64,000 bases of DNA from Micromonospora_H sonneratiae (GTDB lineage Bacteria > Actinomycetota > Actinomycetes > Mycobacteriales > Micromonosporaceae): NCBI RefSeq assembly GCF_042679305.1, contig NZ_JBHTMP010000043.1, positions 1 through 64,000 of the forward strand, given 5' to 3'. The notes under the pieces were generated by a model. That model worked only from the letters and a program-made list of their open reading frames with translations, ran no database searches and had not been told where the DNA came from. The translations under genes were made by a program, and so were the position numbers. Shown piece by piece: positions 41,607-51,205 of this stretch (positions within the stretch are counted from its first letter, which is position 1; the number at the start of each line of letters is the position of its first letter).

Positions 41607-42860
41607 TCATCGGGCCACCGGCTCGGGCAGTGCGGTGGCCGGGCGGGCCCCAGCCTCGATCAGTACGGAACACAGCCGACGGATCTGCTCCTCGGTCTGG
41701 CCGGCGCGCAGCATCGCCCGCAGGCCTGCGGTGCCGCGGGAGACGATCGGGAAGAACACCGGCGAGACGTAGAACCCGGCGGCGAACACCCGTTGGGCTG
41801 CGCCGACGACCGTCTCGTCGGTCATCGGCACCAGCCGGATCGGGTACGTGCTGCCGGACTGCTCGGTCGCCAGCAGCGAGTCGAACAGCGCGATGTTCGA
41901 CCGCAGCCGCTCCTGGAGCTGGATGAGCTCGTCGGTGCGGTGGATCTCGGCCGAGGCGAGTGCGGCACCCACCGCTGCGGCGTTCATCTTCTGCGAGTAG
42001 CCCAGGGGGCCGGCGAAGCGTTCGATGAGTCGACGTGTCTGCTTCGGGTAGCCGTCGAGCAGGATCGCGGTGCCACCGGCCCCGAATCCCTTGCTCAGGG
42101 TCGCGACGGTGATGGTCCGTTCGTCGAGTACCGGGGAGTGCGAGCGGACGTAGCCGATGCCGCGCTCACCGTACGCGGACAGCGAGTGCGAGTCGTCGTA
42201 GAAGACCAGCAGGTTGTATCTCTCCTGCAGTTCGGCCAGTTCGTTCACCGGTGCGTAGCCGCCGAGGCTGTCCGAGCCGTCCACCACGTAGCAGACGCGT
42301 TCGTAGGTGCGGCACAGGTCCTCGAGATGGTCGAGGTCGTGGTGTCGGCAGGTGACGACCTCGGTCTCGTCGGCGCAGCTCGGCTTGGCGTTGGCCATCG
42401 ACACGTGGGCGTTCTTGTCGAAGACCATCAGCGGTCGGGTGCCGTTGCCGAGGTGCCCCGAGGCGATCAGTGGCAGGAGGCCGGTGCTGGCCGCAGCCGT
42501 GGAGATCGCGCTGATCACCGTCGCGCCGAACAACTCTCCCAGCGACTCCTCCAACTCCAGCAGTACCGGTGTCTGGACGCGGGTGCGCGGGATGCAGTGG
42601 TCCAGTACGCCGAAGCGGCGCAGCGCGGCGACCGCGCCGTCGATGACCTTGGGATGGGTGTCCAGGTCCAGGTACGAGCAGACGGTGAAGTTGACGAACT
42701 CGTGCCCGTCAGCCATGTGGAACACACCGTCGGTGAGGTCGCCGACGATACCGGCGACCCCGTGCTCCTCGGACATGTTCCAGAAGGTGTTCCCGATGCC
42801 GATCAGTTTGTCGTTGTTGCGGTAGCGGTGGGTGGGGGTGATGGACCTGCGCTCGCTCAT
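41607..42860 (-). CDS. alpha-oxoamine synthase (AONS/KBL-like PLP enzyme)
   Basis: 417 residues. Fold type I PLP enzyme of the 8-amino-7-oxononanoate synthase group: FTVCSYLDLDTHPKVI at the N-terminus, FDKNAHVSMANAK, FYDDSHSLSAYGERGIG with PLP-contacting Asp and His, and VATLSKGFGAGG with the Schiff-base Lys. It would condense an acyl-CoA with an amino acid and lose CO2, giving an alpha-amino ketone. This is likely the scaffold-forming step of the cluster. TGATG overlap with the oxygenase gene at 42858-42862. Confidence 0.9.
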   Translation of the reverse strand: MSERRSITPTHRYRNNDKLIGIGNTFWNMSEEHGVAGIVGDLTDGVFHMADGHEFVNFTVCSYLDLDTHPKVIDGAVAALRRFGVLDHCIPRTRVQTPVLLELEESLGELFGATVISAISTAAASTGLLPLIASGHLGNGTRPLMVFDKNAHVSMANAKPSCADETEVVTCRHHDLDHLEDLCRTYERVCYVVDGSDSLGGYAPVNELAELQERYNLLVFYDDSHSLSAYGERGIGYVRSHSPVLDERTITVATLSKGFGAGGTAILLDGYPKQTRRLIERFAGPLGYSQKMNAAAVGAALASAEIHRTDELIQLQERLRSNIALFDSLLATEQSGSTYPIRLVPMTDETVVGAAQRVFAAGFYVSPVFFPIVSRGTAGLRAMLRAGQTEEQIRRLCSVLIEAGARPATALPEPVAR

Positions 42861-43726
42861 CAGGAGTTCACCTCGGTGGGCTTGTAGCTGTAGACACCCT
42901 TGACCCTCCGGTAGGCGTACGTGTAGAGCGCGACGCCGAGTGCGTGCGGCCGGCGGAGGATCTTCTTCGACTTGAGCCAGAAGTTGACGTTGATGTTCAT
43001 GTCGTCCAGCGACTCGGCCTGGTGCCACCAGCCGAGCGGCAGGTAGAGCATGTGGCCGGGTTCGAGGACGAAGTCACGGCGCTGGGCCAGCTTGGGTGCC
43101 ATCCTCGGGTAGCGCGTCAGGTCGACGTTGTCGAGGTCGAACACCTGGGACTTGTCCCCGAAGCCGCGCAGCACCGACCTCGGGTAGTACTCCCGGGAAC
43201 CGGGCGGTGCGATGATGAACCGCTTGCGGCCCTCCAGCGCGATGTTGAAGTTCTCGAACTCGTCGAAGTGGTTCTTGGTAAACACACCCCGGTGGCTGAT
43301 CCACAGGTTCGCCGCGTACAGCGAACGGCCGTAGCCGAAGAACTTCTCCGCGTCGAACCCGATGACGGCGTTCACGTCGGCTGGGCTGTTGCGGATGTTC
43401 GACACCACCCGGTGCCAGGTGTCCGGGCTGCTCAGGTGGCGCTCGTCGGCGAAGAACTCACGGAGCCGGATGTCGCGGGTCTCCCAGCGTCCCGGATGGT
43501 TCTTGTCGCCCGGCTCGGTGAACAGGGTGACGGTCAGGTCAGCCAGGCGGGCCGCCACACCGTCCCGGCCGAGACCCTGCACGCTACCGGGCAGCGCGAT
43601 CACCACCGGGACGTCGGCCCTGAACAGGCCACCGGGGCCGACGGCCATGAACTCGTCGAACGACATACGGGAAACCGGCACACCAGCGGAGCCGTTCGCA
43701 ATCGGTGCTGTGTCTGAAACTTCCAT
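42860..43726 (-). CDS. JmjC/cupin-8-like Fe(II) oxygenase
   Basis: 288 residues from ATG 43726 after GAGGACAG. NHFDEFENFNIALEGRKRF carries the HxD iron pair and GHMLYLPLGWWHQAES the second His; the double-stranded beta-helix lies between. Relatives hydroxylate amino acids, peptides or metabolites with 2-oxoglutarate. Sitting between the aldolase and the oxoamine synthase, it may hydroxylate or desaturate a pathway intermediate. A GTG 15 bases upstream is a possible alternative start. Confidence 0.87.
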   Translation of the reverse strand: MEVSDTAPIANGSAGVPVSRMSFDEFMAVGPGGLFRADVPVVIALPGSVQGLGRDGVAARLADLTVTLFTEPGDKNHPGRWETRDIRLREFFADERHLSSPDTWHRVVSNIRNSPADVNAVIGFDAEKFFGYGRSLYAANLWISHRGVFTKNHFDEFENFNIALEGRKRFIIAPPGSREYYPRSVLRGFGDKSQVFDLDNVDLTRYPRMAPKLAQRRDFVLEPGHMLYLPLGWWHQAESLDDMNINVNFWLKSKKILRRPHALGVALYTYAYRRVKGVYSYKPTEVNS

Positions 43727-43740
43727 GTCGCCTGTCCTCA

Positions 43741-44772
43741 CTAGTGATGGGCTGTCAGGTGCCCGCCGGTGGCGCCACGCGCGCTCAGCTCCGCCACCAC
43801 GTCCACGATCAGGTCCTCCTGCCCGGCGATGGCCTGCCGCCGGCCCAGTTCGAAGAACACGTCGCGCGGGTCGACGCCGGCACGGGTGGCAAGCTCGAGG
43901 ACCCGGTGTCTGAATCCCGAGAACACCCCGGCCAACCCACTGACGATCGTCATCGAGTTGGTCACCGGCGGTGCGGGCATGAGTTCCCGCTCGGCGAGGT
44001 CGGCGGCGTCGAGAAGCGCGTACAGGTCGATGCCGGTGGCGAATCCGCTGCGTTCCAGCACCGGAACCAGCACCTCGAGGCGGGTGTTGCCGGCTCCGGC
44101 GCCGAAGCCGCGTGCGCAGCCGTCGATGATCCGGGCACCGGCCTCCGCCGCCGCCACGGAGTTGGCCACGGCCATGCCGAGGTTGTCGTGTCCGTGGAAG
44201 ATGACCGGGGTGTCGACCGCCTCACCGATCGCGGTGATCCGTGCGGTGACGTCCGGGGGCAGGAGGTGGCCGGCCGAGTCCATGATCCCCACTGCCTGTG
44301 CCCCGTAGCCGACGGCCTGCGCAGCATGTGCGGCCAACTCCTCGGGCGTCGCCATGTGGCTCATCATCAACACGCAGTGGGCCTCGGCACCGGCCTCGCG
44401 TAGGACGCCCAGGTGGCGCTCGGCCAGCGAGGTCTCGGTGGCGTGCACTCCGATACGGACGACGTCGGCACCGTGGGCGATCGCTCGCCGCAGGTCGGCC
44501 GAGGTGCCCCAGCCGGGCAGCATGAAGACACCCATCATGCTGTTCCGGAGTGCCTCCCGGACCGCCGAAAGCATCTCGTCGTCACTGACCGCAGCCTGAC
44601 CGACCTGTAGCGACGAGGCCCCGAGGCCGTTGCCGTGGCCGACCTCCACCACCGGAATTCCGGCCGCGTCCGCCGCCTGCGCGTAGCGGCGCAGGGCCAC
44701 CGTCCCGAGTTGGTGCCGGACCGCGTGCTGCCCATCACGCAGGGTCGGGTCGTAGATCACGATGTTCTTCAC
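43741..44772 (-). CDS. 4-hydroxy-2-oxovalerate aldolase homologue (DmpG/MhpE type)
   Basis: 343 residues from GTG 44772, overlapping the dehydrogenase stop (GTGA). IYDPTLRDGQHAVRHQL is the TIM-barrel entry with metal and catalytic Asp/His; VIFHGHDNLGMAVANS supplies metal-ligand His residues; the C-terminal communication domain follows. Relatives split 4-hydroxy-2-oxoacids to pyruvate and an aldehyde that is channelled to the partner dehydrogenase. No catechol-cleavage gene is present, so the pair likely serves biosynthesis rather than aromatic breakdown. Confidence 0.9.
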   Translation of the reverse strand: MKNIVIYDPTLRDGQHAVRHQLGTVALRRYAQAADAAGIPVVEVGHGNGLGASSLQVGQAAVSDDEMLSAVREALRNSMMGVFMLPGWGTSADLRRAIAHGADVVRIGVHATETSLAERHLGVLREAGAEAHCVLMMSHMATPEELAAHAAQAVGYGAQAVGIMDSAGHLLPPDVTARITAIGEAVDTPVIFHGHDNLGMAVANSVAAAEAGARIIDGCARGFGAGAGNTRLEVLVPVLERSGFATGIDLYALLDAADLAERELMPAPPVTNSMTIVSGLAGVFSGFRHRVLELATRAGVDPRDVFFELGRRQAIAGQEDLIVDVVAELSARGATGGHLTAHH

Positions 44773-45797
44773 CGGTTCGCCTCCGCCCTGGCTGTCCGGC
44801 CCATCCGAGCCGCCTGCTGCTCGGCGACCATGACGGCGGCGGAGTTGATGATGTCGAGGTTCCCGGCGTGGCGCGGTAGCACGTCGCTGTGGGCCAGGAC
44901 CTCCAGCGCGACCGTCACCCGGTCGTCGACCACCGTGCAGGCGGTGACGGCGTACCCGGGGGCGAAGGAGCGTACCTGGCCGGCTGCCTCGTCGACCGCC
45001 GCGCGCACCGCCACGGCATCGGCACCGGGGATCCGGGCATGGACGGCGGTACGGAAGGTCGCCGGCGGCACCGCCGGACTGATGTTGAGGATCGCCTTGA
45101 CCTCGGACACCCCGGAGAACGTCGTGATGGCATGCTCGGTGGTCGCCACGTACTCGTCGAGGTTCAGCCTGGTGGCGCGGCCGGCGATGTCGCTGGCCAC
45201 CGTCGAGACGGCCTCGATGTAGGTCACGGGGAAGCGGGTCGCGAGCGCCTGTGCGATCGGGACGGACGCCTGGCCGCCGCAACTGATCAGGTTGACGTTG
45301 CGGCCGGTGGGCACCTCCACACCGGTCACGGTGGGCACCACCAGCTGCCCCACACCGCTCGGGGTCAGGTCGACCACCAGCGTGCCCAGCGGTTCCAGCA
45401 GCTGCCAGTGGTGCCGGTGCGACGCCGCGTTGGTGGCGTCGAAGACGATGTCGAACGGGCGTTCAGCCACCATGATCGCGTCGATCCCGGATGCCGTGGT
45501 CGGGTAGCCGAACCGCTCGGCGTGCCGTAGGCCTGCCGAGTCCGGATTGCGTCCGGCGACCAACCGGCAGTCCAGTACGGGCGAGCGGTCGATCTTGCTG
45601 ACCAGGTCCCGGCCGATGGCCCCGGTGCCGATAACGGCGACCGTGACGGGCTCGGCACCCTCCCGCCGGGATGTGGTCACGTCCGCGGTACGACTCAAGG
45701 CACGCCTCGACAGGGCCGTGGTGGGCAGGTCCATGGTGCGGGTCGCGTGGCTACCGGCCGTCGCGTGACTACCGGCATCCGGGTCGGAGGTCTTCAT
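44769..45797 (-). CDS. acylating acetaldehyde dehydrogenase homologue (DmpF/MhpF type)
   Basis: 342 residues from ATG 45797; an in-frame ATG for MDLPTTALS is a possible later start. VAVIGTGAIGRDLVSKI is the NAD loop, FDIVFDATNAASH the second strand, and NLISCGGQASVPIAQAL contains the catalytic Cys. It would turn an aldehyde and CoA into acyl-CoA with NAD, receiving the aldehyde directly from the aldolase. A roughly 50-residue low-complexity N-terminus is unusual for the family. First gene of the six-gene minus-strand run. Confidence 0.9.
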   Translation of the reverse strand: MKTSDPDAGSHATAGSHATRTMDLPTTALSRRALSRTADVTTSRREGAEPVTVAVIGTGAIGRDLVSKIDRSPVLDCRLVAGRNPDSAGLRHAERFGYPTTASGIDAIMVAERPFDIVFDATNAASHRHHWQLLEPLGTLVVDLTPSGVGQLVVPTVTGVEVPTGRNVNLISCGGQASVPIAQALATRFPVTYIEAVSTVASDIAGRATRLNLDEYVATTEHAITTFSGVSEVKAILNISPAVPPATFRTAVHARIPGADAVAVRAAVDEAAGQVRSFAPGYAVTACTVVDDRVTVALEVLAHSDVLPRHAGNLDIINSAAVMVAEQQAARMGRTARAEANR

Positions 45798-46821
45798 GTG
45801 CGTGGTCCTCACCGTTGATGTGCGCACAGCGACGCCGGCAGCGGCCCGTGGCGAGCGGGTACGCCGGCCCAGCGGTGTCTGGATGCGCGGGTGCGTGCCG
45901 GAGCCGTTGCCGCCGGGGCTGTTGCCGCCGGGCGGTCCATCCACGGGCGGCGACCCGCCCGGGCCCGCGCACGATGCCCCACTCGGTACGGCTGCCTTCC
46001 GGCTGCCTTCCGGCTGCCGCATTCGGTGGGTCACATAGAAACAAACGCCCGTCGGCTGACGGACCACGTTACGGTCGGAAGACCTTCGAAAGGTACATTC
46101 GACCGCATGACGCTGTGCCGTCGAGCAGCAATCGGACGTATGGTTTAATCTCAGAAGTCACGACGCAGTAATCGAAAGCGCCCCCGGCGACATTTGTATC
46201 CAGCAATGCTGGACGCGGCCACTCCTGCCAGCCACAACGGCTCGCTGCCATTGACCGTACCAGATATTGACGTTGCGCGGACCTGCAAGTTGCGTCGCGC
46301 TCGCGACAGTCCACACTGGTGGATTCCGACGCCCGGGACACCTGCGACGAACCTGGACGCCATGGCCATGACCTGCCCCTCTGTCACATCCTCGCAGCTC
46401 AGCCCACCTTCCCCTCACCGACGTTTCCCACGGCGCCGGGCCGAGCCAGCCAACTCGAAGCCCCACCGGTCGAGCCGGGAACCCGCCGCACCGCAGACGT
46501 GGCACTTTGTCGCCGATGCCGCCACAGCCCCTTTTCGACTATCCTCATCACACTCGCGTGTGCGGGCCTTTTCCAAGGCGGCGAAACAGTCGACCATCGG
46601 TCCCGACGAAGGCGGAGACAGCTCTCGAAAGGGGACGCAATGGAACGTCGGCTGCGCCGCCACGGGAATCCGTCAGACGACTGTTCGCCGGACACCTCCG
46701 AGACCGACGGAAACGGAGAACCCGCCCTAAGACGGACCCGTGCCCACCGAGGCCGGGTGGCGGCCAGGGCCCCCCGTCCGGCAGGCGGACTGTCCACGCC
46801 TGTCCCGTTCGGCACGACGGC
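45798..46821. other. 1-kb divergent intergenic region inside the biosynthetic cluster
   Basis: This gap separates the minus-strand enzyme genes from the plus-strand exporter gene. Composition is more AT-rich at about 46060-46260 than around it, with a small inverted repeat ACCTT-CGA-AAGGT near 46083-46095. Short open frames here lack ribosome sites and coding bias. It likely holds promoters for both directions and possibly regulator sites. Confidence 0.45.
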
Positions 46822-48120
46822 ATGAACATGGTGGCGACCCTCGCGACGGCCAGCGGACGGCACCGCCTCCTGAGCCGCGACTTCTCCCGGCTGTGGGCGG
46901 CGGCTGCCGTGTCCTCGATCGGTGACGGTGTCACCATCGCCGCCGGTCCCCTGCTGGCCGCCCAACTGACCGACGACCCCCGCCTGATCGGCGGAGTCTC
47001 GGTCGCCTTCACCGCCCCGTTCGTACTGTTCGGCATCCCCGCCGGGCTGCTGGTCGACCGCCTCGACATCAGGGCGGCGATGATGCGGGTGGACTTCGTA
47101 CGGGCCGGTCTGCTGGCCGTACTCGCCCTCGGGATCACCGGCGGCTGGGGTGGACTGCCGCTGCTCTACGTGTGCATGTTCCTGCTCGGTGTCGGCGAGG
47201 TCTTCTACCGCAACGCCTCACAGGTGCTCGTCCCGTTCATCACCCCGGAGCCCGGACTCTCCACCGCCAACGCCCGGGTCATGGCCGCGCAGGAGGCCGG
47301 CACCGGCTTTGTCGGTCCGCTGGTCGGCGCACTGCTGTTCGGCGTGGCGGTCGCGCTGCCGTTCGGACTGGACGCGGCCACCTTCCTGTGCTCGGCCCTG
47401 CTCATCAGTCGGATGCGCGGTAGCCGGCCACCCGCCGAGCGACGGGACACTGCCGGGGTACTTCCGGAGATGCTGGCCGGAGCGAAGTGGTTGTGGCGAC
47501 ACCACCTGCTCCGCAGCCTCGCCCTTCTGTCCTGCACGATCAACCTCGCCGGCAGCGCGATGCTCGCCGTACTCGTGGTGCACAGCGAGGAGGTGCTCGA
47601 CCTGAGCCCGTTCGGATACGGCGTCATGCTCTCCTGCCAGGCGGTGGGAGCGGTCCTCGCCTCACGTATCGCCCCCGTACTGACCGGTCGCCTCGGCCGG
47701 GAAGGGGCACTGGTCGCCACCGCCGCCCTGATCGCCTCCAGTGAGGCGGTGCTGGCCACCGTGCCATCGGCGTACGCGGCCGGCAGCGCCCTCGCACTCT
47801 TCGCCTGCGGCACGGTGACGTGGAACGTCGTGGTGGTGGTCCTACGGCAGACCCTGGTGCCCCGGCACCTGCTCGGCCGGGCCAACAGCGTGTACCGGCT
47901 CATCGCCTGGGGCGGGTTACCGGTCGGCGCGGCCGCTGGCGGCTTCGTCGCTGCCGAAGCTGGCACCCCCGCCGTGTTCGGCGTCGGCGCGGTCGTCATG
48001 GCGGTGATCGCGGTGGTGCTCCTGCGTGGTGCCCGCCGGCAGTGGATCACCCGTGCCACGCAGGCCGACGCCGACGGATCCGTCCCGGCCTCTCCCGTGC
48101 CAACCGCTTCCGAGAGGTAA
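46822..48120 (+). CDS. MFS transporter, probable product exporter
   Basis: 432 residues from ATG 46822 (a second ATG follows at 46828). About 12 hydrophobic helices; the N-terminal RLWAAAAVSSIGDGVTIAAGPLLAAQLT and FGIPAGLLVDRLD resemble actinobacterial MFS drug exporters of the enterobactin-exporter-like group. It lies at the edge of the biosynthetic cluster, four bases before an ATP-grasp gene in the same operon, so export of the product or self-resistance is the natural reading. Confidence 0.85.
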   Translation: MNMVATLATASGRHRLLSRDFSRLWAAAAVSSIGDGVTIAAGPLLAAQLTDDPRLIGGVSVAFTAPFVLFGIPAGLLVDRLDIRAAMMRVDFVRAGLLAVLALGITGGWGGLPLLYVCMFLLGVGEVFYRNASQVLVPFITPEPGLSTANARVMAAQEAGTGFVGPLVGALLFGVAVALPFGLDAATFLCSALLISRMRGSRPPAERRDTAGVLPEMLAGAKWLWRHHLLRSLALLSCTINLAGSAMLAVLVVHSEEVLDLSPFGYGVMLSCQAVGAVLASRIAPVLTGRLGREGALVATAALIASSEAVLATVPSAYAAGSALALFACGTVTWNVVVVVLRQTLVPRHLLGRANSVYRLIAWGGLPVGAAAGGFVAAEAGTPAVFGVGAVVMAVIAVVLLRGARRQWITRATQADADGSVPASPVPTASER

Positions 48121-48124
48121 CGCG

Positions 48125-49510
48125 ATGACGACCAGTCGCCCAATCCAGCTGCGCAGGTCGCCGTTGGGTCGCGCGTATGTCGACCAACTCGCCCAGCACG
48201 TGTCCACGGGCCAGCCGGCGGCTGCCGCCCGGGAGTCCGCCACACTCGCGCTGGCGTACCAGGACCGGTTCCTCGACGGCCCCGCCTTTCTGGGTGATGC
48301 CGAGTACCGCAGCGTCGTGCGGGACCTGCGCACGGTCTACGACCTGCTGCGATCCCTGCCACAACGGATCTTCGACGGGAGTCTCTCCGCGCTGGCCGAG
48401 GCCGTCGGCATGGACCCCTTGCAGACCGCACTCATCACCCGCAGCGCCCGTACCGGCTCGCTCGTTCCCCTGGGCCGTGCCGACCTCTATCACGACGGTA
48501 CGGGGTTCGGCCTGCTCGAATTCAACATCACGAGTGCGCTCGGCGGCTTCGAGAACGCCGACATCAACCGGGCGATGCTGACCTACCCGCCGCTGCGGGA
48601 GTTCGTGGCACGGCACCAGCTGCGGTACCGGGACACGCTGGGTTGCATGGTGCAGACGATGTACGCGGAGTGCGCCGCAGCGGTTCCCCCCGACCGACCG
48701 CCGGTCGTGGCGGTGGTGGACACGGTGGAGAACTTCGCCATCGTCGGACCCCGGCTGCGGGTGTTCGCCGCCAAGCTGGCCGACTACGGAGCCGAGGGGA
48801 TCGCCTGCGACCTCAGCCAGTTGACCTACCCGCAGGGCCGGCCGACCGTCGGGGGCCGGACCATCGACATCGTCTACCGGTACTTCCTCGCCGAGGATCT
48901 GACGGACCCGGCGGCTGCGGCCCAACTGGAGCCGCTGCTGACCGCCGTGGAGCAGGAAAAGGTCGGTCTGTTCAGCCGCCTGGACGCCGAGCTCTACGGC
49001 AACAAGGGCGCCCTGGCCATCCTCTCCGACGACCGGCACCGGAGCCGGTTCGATGCCGAAGAGCTGGCCTGCGTCGACCGACTTCTACCGTGGACACGGT
49101 ACGTCCGTCCACGCGGCACGGATCCCGGAGGTAACGAGGTCGACCTGCTCACCTACGCCCTGGCCCACCAGACTGAACTCATCATGAAGCCGACGCTGCT
49201 GCACGGCGGTAGCGGGATCGTCGTCGGCTGGGAGGTGGATCCGGCCGAGTGGCGGGCCCGACTCACCGCAGCGGTGGGCGGCCCGTTCGTGCTACAGCAC
49301 CGAATCCGCCCCGCCGCTGAGCCATTTCCCGACGGCGTCGGCGGCTCGCGGGACCTCTTCCTCAACTGGGGTGTCTACCTGGGCGACCACGAGGTCATCG
49401 GCGATGACGGATACGCCGGATGCTTCGTACGCGGCAGCACCGACCCGACAGTCGGGGTGGTCAGCATGGGCGGCGGCGCGAAGGTCGGGTGCGCGTTCCA
49501 CGGTGGCTGA
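48125..49510 (+). CDS. second circularly permuted ATP-grasp-like ligase
   Basis: 461 residues; GAGAGGTAACGCG precedes the ATG. Shared pattern with the ligase at 37717-39081: GFGLLEFNITSALGGFENADINRA (about 120-143), ELYGNKGALAILSD, ELIMKPTLLHGGSGIVVGWEVDP and a Gly-rich C-terminus (VVSMGGGAKVGC). The two are distant, not recent copies. Two amide-forming ligases without NRPS genes suggest a small pseudo-peptide product. A long inverted repeat directly follows the stop. Confidence 0.75.
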   Translation: MTTSRPIQLRRSPLGRAYVDQLAQHVSTGQPAAAARESATLALAYQDRFLDGPAFLGDAEYRSVVRDLRTVYDLLRSLPQRIFDGSLSALAEAVGMDPLQTALITRSARTGSLVPLGRADLYHDGTGFGLLEFNITSALGGFENADINRAMLTYPPLREFVARHQLRYRDTLGCMVQTMYAECAAAVPPDRPPVVAVVDTVENFAIVGPRLRVFAAKLADYGAEGIACDLSQLTYPQGRPTVGGRTIDIVYRYFLAEDLTDPAAAAQLEPLLTAVEQEKVGLFSRLDAELYGNKGALAILSDDRHRSRFDAEELACVDRLLPWTRYVRPRGTDPGGNEVDLLTYALAHQTELIMKPTLLHGGSGIVVGWEVDPAEWRARLTAAVGGPFVLQHRIRPAAEPFPDGVGGSRDLFLNWGVYLGDHEVIGDDGYAGCFVRGSTDPTVGVVSMGGGAKVGCAFHGG

Positions 49511-49576
49511 CCGCCGACCGGCCGGGGCAGGCACTGCCGATGCGTGCGGGTCCGCGATGCACCGGCCGGTCGGCGG
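49511..49576. terminator. inverted repeat, probable bidirectional terminator
   Basis: CCGCCGACCGGCCGG (49511-49525) pairs perfectly with CCGGCCGGTCGGCGG (49562-49576) around a 36-base loop, between the convergent ATP-grasp and aminopeptidase genes. Confidence 0.6.
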
Positions 49577-49584
49577 AGGCGGGA

Positions 49585-51093
49585 TCACTCAGCCGCGCCG
49601 GACTGCACCCGCTCGATCCACGCCTCGACCTCGTCGACGGTACGTGGCATCGCCGCCGACAGGTTCTCGTGACCATCCTCCGTCACGAGTACGTTGTCCT
49701 CGATACGGACGCCGATGCCACGGAACTCCTCCGGCACCAGCAGGTCGTCGGCCTTGAAGTAGAGGCCGGGTTCGACGGTGAGGATCATTCCGGGCTTCAG
49801 TTCGCCGTCCATGTAGTCCTGACGCAGCAACAGTTGGCAGTCGTGTACGTCCATGCCCAGGTGGTGGGACGTGCCGTGGACCATCCACCGCCGGTGCCAG
49901 CCGCCGTGTTCCGGGTCCAGCGTCTGGTCGAGGGTCACACCGTCCGGTAGCAGGCCCCACTCGTGCAACCGCTGCGCGATCACCCGGATCGCTGCGGCGT
50001 GGATGTCGCTGAACTTGTTGCCCGGCTTCACCGCCGCCATCCCGGCTTCCTGCGCCGCCAGGACCGCCTCGTAGATCTTCCGCTGCACCTCGGTGTAGCG
50101 ACCGGCCACCGGGAGCGTACGCGTGATGTCGGCGGTGTACAGCGAGTCGACCTCCACCCCGGCGTCGACCAGGATGAGGTCACCATCGCGGACCTGACCG
50201 GTGTTCTTCGTCCAGTGGATCGTGTTGGCGTGGTCCCCGGACGCGCTGATCGACTCGTACCCGACCCCGTTGCCCTCGTGCCGGGCGTGCAGGCCGAAGA
50301 GGCCCTCGACCCACCGCTCACCACGGGTCTTACGGACCGCCTCCGGCAGCCCGGCGATGATCGCCTCGAACCCTCCGTGGGTGGCAGCGATCGCCCGGCG
50401 CATCTCGCCGATCTCCCACTCGTCCTTGACGATCCGCATCCCGGACAGGTAGCGGGCGAACTCCTCGTCCGCCTCGTGCTGTTCCGAAACCGACGCGGAC
50501 GTCTCCGCCTGGGCCCGAGCCTCGTCGACCAGGTCGGCCACCTGCTCGTCGGCCGCGCGTACCACGCGCAACCGGGTTGCGCCGGCGTCCTTGGCCAGGA
50601 CGTCGGAGAACGAGTCGATGTGGCGGGCGCCGATGCCCAACTGGGACTCGACATCCTGGACCGTGGGGCGTGGCCCGACCCAGAACTCGCCGAACCGGGC
50701 GTCGGCGTAGAACTCCTCGCTGTCGCGTGGGGCGAGCGGCCGGAAGAACAGAACCGCCTCGTGTCCACCTTCGGGTTTCGGATCCATCACCAGGACGCTG
50801 TCCGGCTCGCTGTTGGCACCGAGACCCGACAGGTAGGCGAAGGCCGTGTGCGGCCGGAACGGATAGTCCGTGTCGTTGCTGCGTACCTTCAGGCCACCGG
50901 CGGGAATGACGAGACGCTCGCCCGGGAACCGCTGGGACACGACCGCCCGGCGACGGGCCGCATAGTCCGCGACCTCTGCACGTGGCACCGGCGTCGCGCT
51001 CCGGCCGGCCCAACCAGAGGCGATGAATGCGCGGAACTCTTCGCTCCCCGGAATGTTACGGTGACTGGCCTTCGCCTGCTCATCGCTCGTCAT
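49585..51093 (-). CDS. pepP: Xaa-Pro aminopeptidase (aminopeptidase P, M24B)
   Basis: 502 residues from ATG 51093. The N-terminal AMP_N domain (ERLVIPAGGLKVRSNDTDYPFRP) precedes a pita-bread M24 domain with ligands Asp/Asp in ILVDAGVEVDSLYTADITRT, His in HGTSHHLGMDVHD, Glu in LTVEPGLYF and Glu in IGVRIEDNVLVTEDG. It removes an N-terminal residue preceding Pro. A housekeeping gene that probably marks the right edge of the biosynthetic cluster. Confidence 0.95.
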   Translation of the reverse strand: MTSDEQAKASHRNIPGSEEFRAFIASGWAGRSATPVPRAEVADYAARRRAVVSQRFPGERLVIPAGGLKVRSNDTDYPFRPHTAFAYLSGLGANSEPDSVLVMDPKPEGGHEAVLFFRPLAPRDSEEFYADARFGEFWVGPRPTVQDVESQLGIGARHIDSFSDVLAKDAGATRLRVVRAADEQVADLVDEARAQAETSASVSEQHEADEEFARYLSGMRIVKDEWEIGEMRRAIAATHGGFEAIIAGLPEAVRKTRGERWVEGLFGLHARHEGNGVGYESISASGDHANTIHWTKNTGQVRDGDLILVDAGVEVDSLYTADITRTLPVAGRYTEVQRKIYEAVLAAQEAGMAAVKPGNKFSDIHAAAIRVIAQRLHEWGLLPDGVTLDQTLDPEHGGWHRRWMVHGTSHHLGMDVHDCQLLLRQDYMDGELKPGMILTVEPGLYFKADDLLVPEEFRGIGVRIEDNVLVTEDGHENLSAAMPRTVDEVEAWIERVQSGAAE

Positions 51094-51205
51094 GGTCGAT
51101 ATCCTGCCACGCGGTACGCGACCACCGTGAGCCGCGCCGGGGCCGCCCGCTCCTGCCGCCCGGGTCCACCGGATCGCGGCACCGGGTGGCACCCGAGCTC
51201 GCAGG

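Noticed and set aside
46194..46821. Small ORFs in the 1-kb gap before the MFS gene
   Set aside because: They lack ribosome sites and coding bias and overlap one another in several frames.
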